64,000 bases of DNA, from positions 4,588,001 through 4,652,000 of the forward strand of contig NZ_AP022577.1 of the NCBI RefSeq assembly GCF_010730955.1. The letters are read 5' to 3'. Of this stretch, positions 9,987 through 18,724 are shown piece after piece; the stretch's first letter is position 1, and each line of letters begins with the position of its first letter. The position numbers and the translations under genes are program-made. Under the pieces are notes generated by a model, which had not been told where the DNA came from, did not search any database, and worked only from the letters and a program-made list of their open reading frames with translations. The DNA comes from Mycolicibacterium aubagnense (GTDB lineage Bacteria; Actinomycetota; Actinomycetes; Mycobacteriales; Mycobacteriaceae).

Positions 9987-10394
9987 ATGCGACTCACAGA
10001 CGAAGCCCGCGCCCTGATCGGGGACGGGGCCAACGCGACGCTGGTGACTTTGAATGCCGATGGCAGCCCGCAGGTTTCCGTGGTGTGGGTGGAATTGCAA
10101 GGCGACGAACTGGTCAGCGCGCACCTGGCCGACTACAAGAAACTACGCAACATGCGCCGCGACCCGAGGGTTGCGGTCACCATCATCGGCGCCGACCGGG
10201 GTGAAGCTTCGGTGAATCCCTACCTCGCCATCAGCGGGACGGCCCGGATCGTCGAGGGCGGCGCACCCGAAGTGCTGACCCGGCTGACCAACGTGATGGC
10301 GCCGGAGTTCAAGGGCAAGTTCCCGCCGCCGGGCGCAGCGCCGGGCTACCTGACCCGCATCGCCATCGACAAGGTGACCGGCGTCGGCGTCTAG
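9987..10394 (+). CDS. PPOX-class split-barrel oxidoreductase (F420/FMN-binding type)
   Basis: A 135-aa pyridoxamine-5'-phosphate-oxidase-like split barrel. Seen: TLVTLNADGSPQVSVVWVE at the N terminus, YKKLRNMRRDPRVAVTII in the middle (the family K-x-x-N-x-x-x-x-P region) and ISGTARIVEGG. Its size and the closing AIDKVTGVGV recall Rv1155-like mycobacterial F420-binding proteins, so F420 is more likely than FMN. It follows fadD36 on the same strand by 116 bp and converges with the NMT1-like gene. The substrate is unknown. Confidence 0.78.
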   Translation: MRLTDEARALIGDGANATLVTLNADGSPQVSVVWVELQGDELVSAHLADYKKLRNMRRDPRVAVTIIGADRGEASVNPYLAISGTARIVEGGAPEVLTRLTNVMAPEFKGKFPPPGAAPGYLTRIAIDKVTGVGV

Positions 10395-10405
10395 CTATCT
10401 GCCGC

Positions 10406-11272
10406 TCAGCGGTGCCCGACGTAAATAGCATCCGCTGCCGCTGTGGGGACTCCGAGTTCGGCCGCAACCGCATCGATCGCGCGACTGGCAACGGCAGCGT
10501 CCACGTGCCCGTCTGAGGTGTAGTACGGCTGGATGTAGCGCTCGTAGTAGCACTGCACCTCGTCGTGTGTCATCCGATTCAGAAACGATGCGACGTACCT
10601 GACCGCCAGATCGGGTTGCTCAGCCAAGAGTTTCAGCGCCCGCCGGTTGGCTCGCACCAGCGCCTGCACAGCCGGGCTGTCAATCGGGTTATGGGCCGGG
10701 TCAACGGCGATTCCCACGGTCGGAATCTGAAAGTGATCACCAACCCAGGCCAGTACGTGGAAGCCTTCCTCCTCGGCGACTTGTTCCGGCCCGATGGTGC
10801 TTCCGACGTAGGCCGCGTCGATCGAACCGTCGCGAAGCTGCCGCAGGTCCATCTGATAGTCGCCGGGATGCCGAGCCACGCAGTGCAGGTCGCGGTCCGG
10901 ATCCAGATCGTGTTTGCGCAGGACGATGCGCGCGAAGCAACCCGGCGGGTTATCTGGTGCGTGTACTGCCAGACGCCGACCGCGCAGGTCGGTCATCGAT
11001 GTGACGTCGGGGCCGCCGAGGAACCAGAACAGCGGACGATCGGTGTTGGCACTGAGCACGGCCCATTGGAAGCCGTCTGTCAGCCGCGACAACACTGCCC
11101 GGCCGAGCCCGATGGTCGCACAGGTACGCACCCGCGCTATGTCCCAACGAGTGCCGTCCCGCATCGCGACGTGAACGCCCTCGTCTTCGAAGAAGCCCTC
11201 CTGATCTGCCACATAGGCGACCAGCTCCTCGTGGATACCGCGCCCGACGTAGGCCAGGTCGATCGTGTCCAT
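10406..11272 (-). CDS. NMT1/THI5-like substrate-binding domain protein, cytoplasmic
   Basis: A 288-aa periplasmic-binding-fold protein of the SsuA/ThiY/NMT1 group. Seen: DLAYVGRGIHEELVAYVADQ, then ADQEGFFEDEGVHV, LRGRRLAVHAPDNPPGCFARIVL, and LRQLRDGSIDAAYVGSTIGPEQ, the standard order of the two-lobe fold. It has no signal peptide and no lipobox, and no ABC permease or ATPase gene is adjacent. That argues for an enzyme-like or cytosolic sensing role; some members such as DszB are enzymes. It lies 52 bp downstream of the SDR gene on the same strand and probably shares its mRNA. Confidence 0.65.
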   Translation of the reverse strand: MDTIDLAYVGRGIHEELVAYVADQEGFFEDEGVHVAMRDGTRWDIARVRTCATIGLGRAVLSRLTDGFQWAVLSANTDRPLFWFLGGPDVTSMTDLRGRRLAVHAPDNPPGCFARIVLRKHDLDPDRDLHCVARHPGDYQMDLRQLRDGSIDAAYVGSTIGPEQVAEEEGFHVLAWVGDHFQIPTVGIAVDPAHNPIDSPAVQALVRANRRALKLLAEQPDLAVRYVASFLNRMTHDEVQCYYERYIQPYYTSDGHVDAAVASRAIDAVAAELGVPTAAADAIYVGHR

Positions 11273-11324
11273 GACTCGGGGTCCTTTCCCGATCGTGATG
11301 AGAGCTGTTGTAGTGCAGTCGCAT

Positions 11325-12068
11325 TCAGTCCATCGTCAAGCCGCCGTCGAGCGGGAGATAGTGCCCTGTGGTGAAACCCGAATCCTCACCGGCCAAGAAC
11401 GCCAAGGTGTTGGCGACTTCGTCGGGCGTGACCAGTCGTCCCATCGGCGCAGCGGCACCGAGTGCGGTCAGTTGCGCCGCCGTCAGTTTCTCGCTCATCG
11501 AACTTCCCTGCACGGTTGCCGGGGCGACCAGGTTGGCGGTGATGCCGTGCGGCGCCAGTTCGAGCGCCAGGTAGCGGACAAACTGATTCATGGCCGCCTT
11601 GGCCACGCCGAGGTTGATCATGCCGTTGCGCGGGTGCCGTGACGGCGCGGCGGTGAGGTAGAGCAACCGGCCATAGCCGCGGGACGTCATCCCTGGCACA
11701 GCGGCTTTGGTGAGCAGGAACGCGGCGTGTAGCTCGCGGTCCAGCTTGCCGCCGAGTTGCTCCCAGGTCAGGTCGGCGAACGACGTGATGTCGTAAGGAA
11801 TGAGCGCGTTGTGGACCAGCACATCGACCGGACCCCAGAGCCGCTCAGCAGCGGCGAACATTGCCGCGACGTCGTCGGCCACGGTCACGTCCGCCCTGAC
11901 CGAGATCGCCTCACCCCCGGCCGCGGCAATGGCCGCGACCACTTCGTCGGCCTCCTGGGCGCTGGCACGGTAGTTGACGACCACGCGAAACCCGCGGTCG
12001 GCCAGGACCCGTGCGGTCGCCGCACCGATTCCTCGGCTGGCTCCGGTGATCACCGCGACTCGTGACAT
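11325..12068 (-). CDS. short-chain dehydrogenase/reductase-fold protein lacking the catalytic Tyr
   Basis: A 247-aa SDR-fold protein. The N-terminal cofactor loop TGASRGIGAA and RVVVNYRASAQEADE fit NADP(H) binding, and VDVLVHNALI replaces the usual NNAG. At the active site, where classical SDRs have Ser and YxxxK, the protein reads TAAPSRHPRNGMINLGVAKAA: Lys is kept but Leu stands where Tyr should be (LGVAK). I checked this codon on the minus strand. It may be a non-catalytic binder or use altered chemistry. ATG 12068 opens the conserved MSRVAVITGAS start; longer in-frame extensions are not SDR-like. It is divergent from the MOSC-fusion gene. Confidence 0.78.
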   Translation of the reverse strand: MSRVAVITGASRGIGAATARVLADRGFRVVVNYRASAQEADEVVAAIAAAGGEAISVRADVTVADDVAAMFAAAERLWGPVDVLVHNALIPYDITSFADLTWEQLGGKLDRELHAAFLLTKAAVPGMTSRGYGRLLYLTAAPSRHPRNGMINLGVAKAAMNQFVRYLALELAPHGITANLVAPATVQGSSMSEKLTAAQLTALGAAAPMGRLVTPDEVANTLAFLAGEDSGFTTGHYLPLDGGLTMD

Positions 12069-12401
12069 CAGGGTCGGCCTCCGGTTGACGGGAAGAACTC
12101 TGTGGCGCGGTACTCGTACATGCGAAGATCGGGCGACGCCTTGGCCCCAGTGAAACACGCTGGCTGCACGGCAGATTCGCCCCTGGTCCGTCACGATCGT
12201 ACGACGGGATGCGGCTGCGGTATAGATGTCGCGCACGATTTCCCCCACGACCACGCGCTGATCCGTCGCTGTCAGGCGATTGTGAAAGCTGCGACTTGTC
12301 ATGTTTCCGGGGTAGCCATGCGGGTCGCAAGCGCGCGAAGATGCTGATGCGACGGCGCACCGGCTCCGCAGAAGGTGCCGAGGTTACGCAAGGAGGCGCA
12401 G
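12069..12401. other. 333-bp divergent intergenic region
   Basis: This separates the SDR and MOSC-fusion genes, which read away from each other. It should hold both promoters. I found no convincing gene, long palindrome or consensus hexamer pair. Its only clear element is the ribosome-binding site AGGAGG (12391-12396) of the rightward gene. Confidence 0.5.
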
Positions 12402-14114
12402 GTGGCCACGCTTGTCTCGGTCAACGTCGGGATGCCCAAACACGTGCCATGGAAGAACAGCACCATCTTGACCGGTATCTGGAAGATGCCGGTGGCTGGT
12501 CCAGTCATGGTGCGGCGGCTCAACATCGACGGCGACGGTCAAGGCGATCGAACAGGTCATGGCGGCGAACAGCGCGCGGTCATGGTCTACCAGACGGAGT
12601 CCTACCGCTTTTGGCGTGAATACCTGGACAGAGACGATCTCTCGCCCGGAGACTTCGGCGAGAACTTCACGGTCAGTGGACTCGCCGACGACGAGGTCTG
12701 TATAGGCGATCACTACCGCATCGGAGATGCCGAGTTCGAGGTCACCCAGCCCCGCGTCACCTGCTTTCGTCTCGGTATTCGGCTCAATGAGCCGCAGATG
12801 CCCAAACTGCTTGTCTCCCAGCGCCGCCCAGGATTCTACTTCCGTGTCATCAAGGAAGGGCAGGTGCGGGCGGGCGACGACGTGGTCAGGACTCGGCGCG
12901 GACTACATGAGCTCAGCGTCAGTGATGTCGATGCTCTGCTCTACCTGCCGGATCGCAATGTCGGACAACTTCGCGAGATCGTCGAAGTTCCGGCGTTGAG
13001 CGCCGGTTGGCGGCAGTCGTTTCGCGACATGCTTGCGGCGCACGACGCCTCAGGGGTCCTTACCGGACCGCCTGTCGGGACCGAACCGGGGTGGAACGGA
13101 TTTCGTGCGTTGCAAGTGACTGCCGTGCACCCCGAAACCTCGGCAGTGGTGTCCGTTTGGCTGCAAGCGCAAGACCGCAGCCCGTTGCCAAGGCCGCTTG
13201 CGGGCCAGTACCTCACGATCAGGGTTCCGCAGGCCGGTGAACCAGCACCGGTGCGGAGTTACTCGATATCGGGCAGCCCCGCCCGCAGTGGCTACCGCAT
13301 CAGCGTGAAGCGCGAAGAACGGGGGATGGTCAGCAGCTGGTTGCACGCCCACGCGGCCCCGGAGCTTGTGCTCGAGGTCGCTGCCCCGCGCGGCGATTTC
13401 TGTCTCGCCGACGAGACCTCACCGCTGGTCTTGATCTCCGCGGGCATAGGCGTAACTCCGGTTCTGGCCATGCTCCATTGGCTGTCGGCAACGGGCAGCG
13501 GCCGGGAAATCTGGTGGCTGCACACCACTCGCAATCGTGAAACACATTCTTTCGCAGCCGAAATCGACGCGCTGATTGCGACGCTGCCCAACGCGCGTCA
13601 ACAGACCATTTACACGCAGACTCAAGGACGATTGAACCGGGCGACGTTGGTTGCGCTCGGCCTGCCGAACACCGCAGCAGCATACCTTTGCGGGCCAACC
13701 GATTTCATGGCGGACGTTCGAGATGGCCTCCTGGCCGCCGGCTTGGACCCGGCGCGGGTGCACACGGAGACGTTCGGCGCCTTACCCTCGATACACCCCG
13801 GCGTGGTCGACGACGCGGCCCGCAAAGCTCCGCATCCGCCGCCGGGCCCGATGGGTACCGGGCCTGCCGTGGTCTTCTCCCGCAGCGGGCTCACGGTGCG
13901 GTGGTCGCCGGACTACGACAACCTTCTCGACCTGGCTGACGCGTGCGATGTCCCGACCCGCTTCGCTTGCCGAAGCGGTGTGTGCCATCTGTGCGAGACC
14001 GAAATCATTTCTGGCACCACTACATACATCCGGGAACCGCTCGAACCGCCCCGAGTGGGAGCGGTCTTGATCTGCTCGGCCGCCCCGGAAAGCGATGTGG
14101 TGCTTGATATCTGA
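12402..14114 (+). CDS. MOSC domain-ferredoxin reductase-[2Fe-2S] ferredoxin fusion protein
   Basis: A 570-aa self-contained redox protein. Domain 1 (~1-215) is a YiiM-like MOSC domain (KNSTILTGIWKMPV, DGQGDRTGHGGEQRAVMVY, GDFGENFTVSGL), with a candidate Mo-ligand Cys in QPRVTCFRLG. Domain 2 (~225-440) is a ferredoxin-NADP-reductase module: FAD motif RSYSISGSP, NAD(P) motifs ISAGIGVTPVLAM and YLCGPTDFM. Domain 3 (~490-570) is a plant-type [2Fe-2S] domain, FACRSGVCHLCETE plus a distal Cys in LICSAAP. Electrons likely flow NAD(P)H-FAD-FeS-Mo. MOSC proteins of this type detoxify N-hydroxylated compounds, but the substrate here is inferred. GTG 12402 follows AGGAGG by 5 nt; an in-frame ATG at 12375 is the alternative. 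Confidence 0.88.
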   Translation: MATLVSVNVGMPKHVPWKNSTILTGIWKMPVAGPVMVRRLNIDGDGQGDRTGHGGEQRAVMVYQTESYRFWREYLDRDDLSPGDFGENFTVSGLADDEVCIGDHYRIGDAEFEVTQPRVTCFRLGIRLNEPQMPKLLVSQRRPGFYFRVIKEGQVRAGDDVVRTRRGLHELSVSDVDALLYLPDRNVGQLREIVEVPALSAGWRQSFRDMLAAHDASGVLTGPPVGTEPGWNGFRALQVTAVHPETSAVVSVWLQAQDRSPLPRPLAGQYLTIRVPQAGEPAPVRSYSISGSPARSGYRISVKREERGMVSSWLHAHAAPELVLEVAAPRGDFCLADETSPLVLISAGIGVTPVLAMLHWLSATGSGREIWWLHTTRNRETHSFAAEIDALIATLPNARQQTIYTQTQGRLNRATLVALGLPNTAAAYLCGPTDFMADVRDGLLAAGLDPARVHTETFGALPSIHPGVVDDAARKAPHPPPGPMGTGPAVVFSRSGLTVRWSPDYDNLLDLADACDVPTRFACRSGVCHLCETEIISGTTTYIREPLEPPRVGAVLICSAAPESDVVLDI

Positions 14115-15056
14115 TCAGTTGGCGTGCAGCGCCTCGTTCAGGGTGATGCCGGTGCCGTCGCGCTTGACGACCTCGACCGCGCCGCTGACCGAGTTCCGGC
14201 GGAACAGCAGGTTGTTCGAGCCGGACAGCTCCTTGGCCTTGACGGTCTGACCGTCGGCGGTGGTCACCTTGGTGCCGCCCGTGACGTACAGACCGGCCTC
14301 GACGACGCAGTCGTCGCCAAGCGAGATGCCGAGGCCGGCGTTGGCGCCCAGCAGGCAGCGCTTGCCCACAGAGATGACTTCCTTGCCGCCGCCGGACAGC
14401 GTGCCCATGATCGAAGCGCCGCCACCGACGTCGGAACCGTCATCGACGACGACGCCCGCGGAGATGCGTCCCTCGACCATGGACGTGCCGAGGGTGCCGG
14501 CGTTGAAGTTGACGAAGCCCTCGTGCATGACGGTGGTGCCCGACGCGAGGTGTGCACCCAGGCGGACGCGGTCGGCGTCGGCGATGCGCACGCCGGTGGG
14601 CAGGACGTAGTCGACCATCCGGGGGAACTTGTCGACGCCGAACACGGTGACCGTGCCGCGACGGCGAAGCTTGGCGCGGACGGTCTCGAAGCCCTCGACC
14701 GCACAGGGACCGAAGTTGGTCCACACCACGTTGGTCAGCAGGCCGAAGATGCCGTCCATGTTGGCGCCGTGCGGTGCGACGAGACGGTGTGACAGCAGGT
14801 GCAGGCGCAGGTAGGCGTCGTGCGCGTCGGCGGGCTTGTCGTCCAGCGAGGCGATGGTGGTCCGCACGATCTCGGTGCGCACGCCGCGGTCCTCATCGGT
14901 GCCGACGAGGGCTTCCAGCTCGGCGGGGACCGGGCCGGCCGCGGCGTCAGCCGAGAGCGCGGGCGCGGGGAACCAGGTATCCAGGACCGTTCCGTCGGCG
15001 GTGATGGTGGCGATGCCGATGCCAGATGCACCAGAAGAAGAAGTCACGTTGGCCAA
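14115..15056 (-). CDS. dapD: 2,3,4,5-tetrahydropyridine-2,6-dicarboxylate N-succinyltransferase DapD
   Basis: A 313-aa enzyme that transfers succinyl from succinyl-CoA to tetrahydrodipicolinate, the step before DapC in lysine/DAP synthesis. Seen: [36 protein letters not shown], then the left-handed beta-helix hexapeptides [19 protein letters not shown] and [18 protein letters not shown], and the closing [16 protein letters not shown]. The start is TTG at 15054-15056, fitting the Rv1201c N terminus. It begins 2 nt after the stop of the upstream tetR on the same strand, so this essential gene seems to share the TetR operon. It converges end to end with the MOSC-fusion gene. Confidence 0.93.
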   Translation of the reverse strand: MANVTSSSGASGIGIATITADGTVLDTWFPAPALSADAAAGPVPAELEALVGTDEDRGVRTEIVRTTIASLDDKPADAHDAYLRLHLLSHRLVAPHGANMDGIFGLLTNVVWTNFGPCAVEGFETVRAKLRRRGTVTVFGVDKFPRMVDYVLPTGVRIADADRVRLGAHLASGTTVMHEGFVNFNAGTLGTSMVEGRISAGVVVDDGSDVGGGASIMGTLSGGGKEVISVGKRCLLGANAGLGISLGDDCVVEAGLYVTGGTKVTTADGQTVKAKELSGSNNLLFRRNSVSGAVEVVKRDGTGITLNEALHAN

Positions 15057-15058
15057 GG

Positions 15059-15610
15059 TTACTGGAGGGCCGCCCGGATCAGGACCTCAGCTGCGGCCCG
15101 CGCGCGCAGGGCTACGGTGGGATCCCGATCCATTCGGGCGCTGAGCCCCGAGCCGTCATAGATCAGCTGGAGTTGGCTGCCCAAGGTCTCGGGATCGGTG
15201 ACGCCGGCATCGCGGGCCAGGTCGGTGAACAGGGTGCGGACGTCCGCGCGGAACTCGTCCGCTGCCCGCGCGATGACACCTCCTTCGGGAGCCTCTGCGC
15301 TGGCTGAGATGAACGCACAGCCGTGAAAGTCGGGCTGGCGGAACAACTCTGCCTGTACGTCGAACGCGGCCAGCAGCCGTTGGACCGGATCGGTGCGTTC
15401 CTTGATCGCGGAACGCAGCCGGTCGGTGGTGCCCGCATGACGGGACTGCAGGTACGCCTTGACCAGTTCGTCCTTGCTGCCGAATGTGTTGTAGAGCGAC
15501 GCCTTGGCCACTCCGGCCCGTTCGATGATCCGGTCTATGCCGACGGTCTGCACCCCTTCGGAATAGAAGAGCTCATTGGCGGCGTCGAGCAGCTTGTCCC
15601 GCGCGCTCAT
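15059..15610 (-). CDS. TetR-family repressor of the SDR/deazaflavin-reductase operon
   Basis: A 183-aa TetR regulator. The N-terminal HTH reads [20 protein letters not shown] with recognition region [19 protein letters not shown] (about residues 5-50). The C-terminal ligand domain has the [14 protein letters not shown] motif seen in LmrA/YxaF-like TetRs. ATG 15610 overlaps the stop of the upstream gene as TGATG, and the stop is 2 nt before the dapD start. It is the third gene of an SDR-DDN-tetR-dapD run whose leader carries the 16-bp palindrome at 16790-16805, so autoregulation is likely. The ligand is unknown. Confidence 0.85.
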   Translation of the reverse strand: MSARDKLLDAANELFYSEGVQTVGIDRIIERAGVAKASLYNTFGSKDELVKAYLQSRHAGTTDRLRSAIKERTDPVQRLLAAFDVQAELFRQPDFHGCAFISASAEAPEGGVIARAADEFRADVRTLFTDLARDAGVTDPETLGSQLQLIYDGSGLSARMDRDPTVALRARAAAEVLIRAALQ

Positions 15611-16041
15611 CAGTTGTCGCCGCCCACCAATGGTTCGAGCACGATGACGGGGATTTCGCGGTCCCCGGCGCTGGCCCGGTATTGCGGGAAATGCGGCCAG
15701 AACTGTTCGGCCACGCCCCACAGTCGCGTCTTCTCAGCGCCGTGGGCCTCTCGCGCGCGCAGCCGGCGCACCGTCGCGCCGTCCTGCAGCCACACGTCCG
15801 GGTTGGCGACCAGATTCCGGTACCAGGCCGGGTGGCTGGTCGCGCCGCCGGCGGAGGCGACCGCGAGGTAGTTGTGGCCGTCTACGATCCGCATGACCGG
15901 AGTCTTCCGGAGTTCACCGCTTTTGACGCCGACGGTGGTCAAAATGACCACCGGTCGGTCTTCCAACGTGCCGCCTTCACGCCCATCAGTGGCTTCGTAC
16001 AGGGCGACCTGCTCGCTCGGAGTGAGTCCGTCCGTCGTCAT
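15610..16041 (-). CDS. deazaflavin (F420)-dependent nitroreductase-family protein (DDN-like)
   Basis: A 143-aa split-barrel protein of the Ddn/FDOR-A group, which uses F420H2 to reduce quinones or other acceptors at the membrane. Seen: VVILTTVGVKSGELRKTPVMRI, YLAVASAGGATSHPAWYRNL (F420-phosphate contacts), NPDVWLQDG and PQYRASAGDREIPVIVLEP, the closing family motif. It begins 1 nt after the SDR stop and overlaps tetR by 1 nt, so it is the middle gene of the operon. The physiological acceptor is not shown. Confidence 0.87.
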   Translation of the reverse strand: MTTDGLTPSEQVALYEATDGREGGTLEDRPVVILTTVGVKSGELRKTPVMRIVDGHNYLAVASAGGATSHPAWYRNLVANPDVWLQDGATVRRLRAREAHGAEKTRLWGVAEQFWPHFPQYRASAGDREIPVIVLEPLVGGDN

Positions 16042-16042
16042 G

Positions 16043-16774
16043 TCACACCGCCGTCCGGCCGCCGTCGACGGGGATCAGCGCGCCGGTGATGTAGCTGGCC
16101 TTCGGGGAGACCAGGAACGCCACCACCGCGGAGATTTCCTCGGGCTGGGCACCGCGATTCAGCAGTGTCGTCGCCGCGAGGTTTTCGATGAGGTCTCGCT
16201 TGGATTCATCGGTGAATACCGGTCCGGGGGCCACCGAGTTGACGCGCACTCCGGCCGGGCTGAACTCCGCGGCCCAGGCGCGGGTCAGGGCGGTCAGCGA
16301 GGCCTTGGTGGCGCTGTAGGCGGCGCCGCCGGCGATGCCGACGTGGCCGGCGATGCTGTCCACGCTGACGATGCTGCCGTGTCCACGCTCGGCCATGCCG
16401 GGCGCCAGCGCGGCGACCAGTTGGTACGACGCCCGCACGTTGCTGCCGAACAGCTCATCGAAGGTCGCGACGTCGAGGTTCGCGGTGGGGCCGAACCAGG
16501 AGAATCCGCCGTTGTTGACCAGCACGTCGACCTCACCGGCTTCGGCGGCCAGGGCGGCGACGGCCGCGGGGTCGTTGAGGTCTGCGGCAACGAACCGGGC
16601 CTGTCCGCCTCGGGATTCGATTTCCCGGACGGTGTCGGCGCCGCGGACGGCGTCGCGGCCATGCACGATCACGGAGAAGCCGTCGCGGGCCAGGTCGAGC
16701 GCGATGGCCCGCCCGATGCCTGCGGTGGCTCCGGTGATCAGAGCGACCTCGTGGGTGGGTGAGTGGGCCATCAT
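16043..16774 (-). CDS. short-chain dehydrogenase/reductase (classical)
   Basis: A 243-aa SDR with an intact active site: cofactor loop TGATAGIGRA, VHGRDAVRGA (Arg suggests NADPH), DVLVNNGGFSWFG, catalytic Ser in SIVSVDSIAGHVG and YSATK as YxxxK, and the PGPV loop. It is the first gene of the TetR-controlled operon and is followed 1 nt later by the deazaflavin reductase. The first two codons are both ATG; translation could start at 16774 or 16771. The palindrome 16 bp upstream is the probable TetR operator. Substrate unknown, probably a carbonyl or alcohol. Confidence 0.87.
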   Translation of the reverse strand: MMAHSPTHEVALITGATAGIGRAIALDLARDGFSVIVHGRDAVRGADTVREIESRGGQARFVAADLNDPAAVAALAAEAGEVDVLVNNGGFSWFGPTANLDVATFDELFGSNVRASYQLVAALAPGMAERGHGSIVSVDSIAGHVGIAGGAAYSATKASLTALTRAWAAEFSPAGVRVNSVAPGPVFTDESKRDLIENLAATTLLNRGAQPEEISAVVAFLVSPKASYITGALIPVDGGRTAV

Positions 16775-16789
16775 GTCTCCTAATTGAGT

Positions 16790-16805
16790 AGACCTGTCTG
16801 TCTAG
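16790..16805. promoter_or_regulatory. TetR operator upstream of the SDR operon
   Basis: TAGAC-ctgtct-GTCTA is a perfect 5-bp-arm palindrome 16 bp before ATG 16774. Its size and position fit a TetR dimer site. The gene for a TetR protein is the third cistron of the operon that starts here, so autorepression is the simplest reading. Confidence 0.7.
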
Positions 16806-16873
16806 TGATCGAGTCAACGGGCGTTCGGCTCGATCTATTCCAGGGGTCCGCTCCAGAGTTCGATGGAGCCCGC

Positions 16874-18688
16874 TCACTGCAGGTGGTGGACCTCCTGCAG
16901 CCCGTAGACCGGTGTCGCGATGCCTTCGTACCGGGCCTTCAGTTGCAGTGCCAGGTACAGCGAGTAGTGCCGGGACTGGTGCAGGTTGCCGCCGTGGAAC
17001 CAGAGGTTCTCCTGTTGTGTCGGCTTCCACATGTTGCGCTGCTCGCCCTCCCAAGGCCCAGGGTCCTTGGCGGTCCCGCTGCCCAGGCCCCACACCTTGC
17101 CGATGCGGTCGGCGATCTCCTGGCCCATCAGGTCGGCGGCCCAGCCGTTCATCGACCCGTAGCCCGTCGCGTACACGACGACGTCGGCCGGCAGCTCGGT
17201 GCCGTCGGCCAGCACCACCGCGTCCTTCGTCAGGTGCGACACCTGGCCGTGCGCCAGCTTGATCGACCCGTCGGCCACGAGTTCGCACGCGCCGACGTCG
17301 ATGTAGTAGCCCGAGCCGCGGCGCAGGTACTTCATGAACAATCCGGAGTCGTCGTCGCCGAAGTCCAACTCGAATCCGGCCGCCTCCAGCCGGTCGTAGA
17401 AGTCCTTGTCCCGCAGCCGGATTGCGTCATAGATGGGCCGCTGGAAGTCGGCCATGATCGCGTACGGCAGCGACGCGAACGTCAGGTCGGCCTTCTCGGT
17501 CGTCATGCCCGCGGCGACGGCCCGCTCGGAGTAGAGGTCGCCGAGGCCCAGCTCCATCAGTGAATCCGACTTGACGACATGCGTCGACGAGCGCTGCAGC
17601 ATCGTCACGTCGACGCCGTTCTCGTACAGGGCTTTACAGATGTCGTGCGCGGAGTTGTTGGACCCCACCACCACGACCTTCTTGCCGACGTAATGGTCCG
17701 GACCGGGGTGAGCCGAAGAGTGGTGTTGTTCCCCGGCGAAGATGTCCTGGCCGGGAAGCGTTGGCACGCTGGGCTTCCCGGACATCCCGGTCGCCAGTAC
17801 CAATTGTGGCGGGTGCAGGGTCAGGCGCTCGCCGCCCCGGTTGACCTCGACCGTCCAGCGGCCGGCCGCGGAATCGTAAGTGGCCGAGAGGCATTCGGTG
17901 CGCGACCAGTACGGTACCTCCATCACCTTGGTGTAGAACTCCAGCCAGTCGCCGACCTTGTCCTTGGGCGCGAACACCGGCCAGTTGGCCGGGAACGGCA
18001 GGTACGGCAGGTGGTCGTACCACACCGGGTCGTGCAGGCACAGCGACTTGTAGCGCCCCCGCCACTGGTCACCGGGCCGGTCGTGCTTGTCGACCACGAT
18101 GGACGGCACCCCGAGCTGACGCAGGCGAGCACCCAGTGCGATGCCGCCCTGGCCACCGCCGATCACCAGCACGTAGGGCTGCTTCTCGCGCCCCAGCGTC
18201 GCCTCTTCCTCGGCGCGCTTCTCGGCCCACGACCGCGGGTCGGGATCGGACCCGTGCACGGCGCCGAGCACCCGGGTCGCGCCCTTGCGCTCCTCATGGC
18301 CCTTGAGTTCCTGCAGCGTCGTCAGCAGCGTCCAGCCCTCGTCGCCGCGCAGCCGCAGGTGCCCGGAGCCGCGCCCGGTGGCCGTCTCGAACTCGATGAA
18401 GGCCGATGTCACGTCGCCGTCGGCGGTCGCGGGTTCGCGGGTTCGGAACCCGGACGGCGTGGTGTCGGCCAGCCGGGCGCGCAGCATGGCGGCGATCTGG
18501 TCGCGACCCTCGATGGTCTTGAGGTTCCAGGTGAAGGCGACGAGGTCGCGCCAGAAGCTGTCGACGGCGAACATCCCGGCCGCGCCGTCGACGTCCTGCG
18601 CGGCCAGCGCCGCTTCGAAATTGGCGAGCCAGGTCTCGACGCGCTGCTGCGGAGAGACGGCGGTGGTGGGTTCCAGTGTTGCGGTCAT
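16874..18688 (-). CDS. flavin-containing monooxygenase with N-terminal SnoaL-like domain
   Basis: A 604-aa protein. Residues ~1-135 are an NTF2/SnoaL-like fold (WLANFEAALAAQDVDGAAGMF). Then comes a two-Rossmann flavoprotein: FAD loop VLVIGGGQGGIALG (~174-187), NADP loop VVVVGSNNSAHD, and ATGYGS near the C terminus. The monooxygenase fingerprint reads FAGEQHHSSAH, matching FxGxxxH but with His where Tyr/Phe/Trp normally stands. The class inserts oxygen into ketones or heteroatoms with NADPH. It is divergent from the Zn-ADH, suggesting a ketone/alcohol pathway. ATG 18688 (MTATLEP) is chosen; the upstream extension is not conserved-looking and covers the operator region. Confidence 0.85.
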   Translation of the reverse strand: MTATLEPTTAVSPQQRVETWLANFEAALAAQDVDGAAGMFAVDSFWRDLVAFTWNLKTIEGRDQIAAMLRARLADTTPSGFRTREPATADGDVTSAFIEFETATGRGSGHLRLRGDEGWTLLTTLQELKGHEERKGATRVLGAVHGSDPDPRSWAEKRAEEEATLGREKQPYVLVIGGGQGGIALGARLRQLGVPSIVVDKHDRPGDQWRGRYKSLCLHDPVWYDHLPYLPFPANWPVFAPKDKVGDWLEFYTKVMEVPYWSRTECLSATYDSAAGRWTVEVNRGGERLTLHPPQLVLATGMSGKPSVPTLPGQDIFAGEQHHSSAHPGPDHYVGKKVVVVGSNNSAHDICKALYENGVDVTMLQRSSTHVVKSDSLMELGLGDLYSERAVAAGMTTEKADLTFASLPYAIMADFQRPIYDAIRLRDKDFYDRLEAAGFELDFGDDDSGLFMKYLRRGSGYYIDVGACELVADGSIKLAHGQVSHLTKDAVVLADGTELPADVVVYATGYGSMNGWAADLMGQEIADRIGKVWGLGSGTAKDPGPWEGEQRNMWKPTQQENLWFHGGNLHQSRHYSLYLALQLKARYEGIATPVYGLQEVHHLQ

Positions 18689-18724
18689 GTGACTCAGGAC
18701 ACAGCCAAGTCGCATCCTGCGGCA

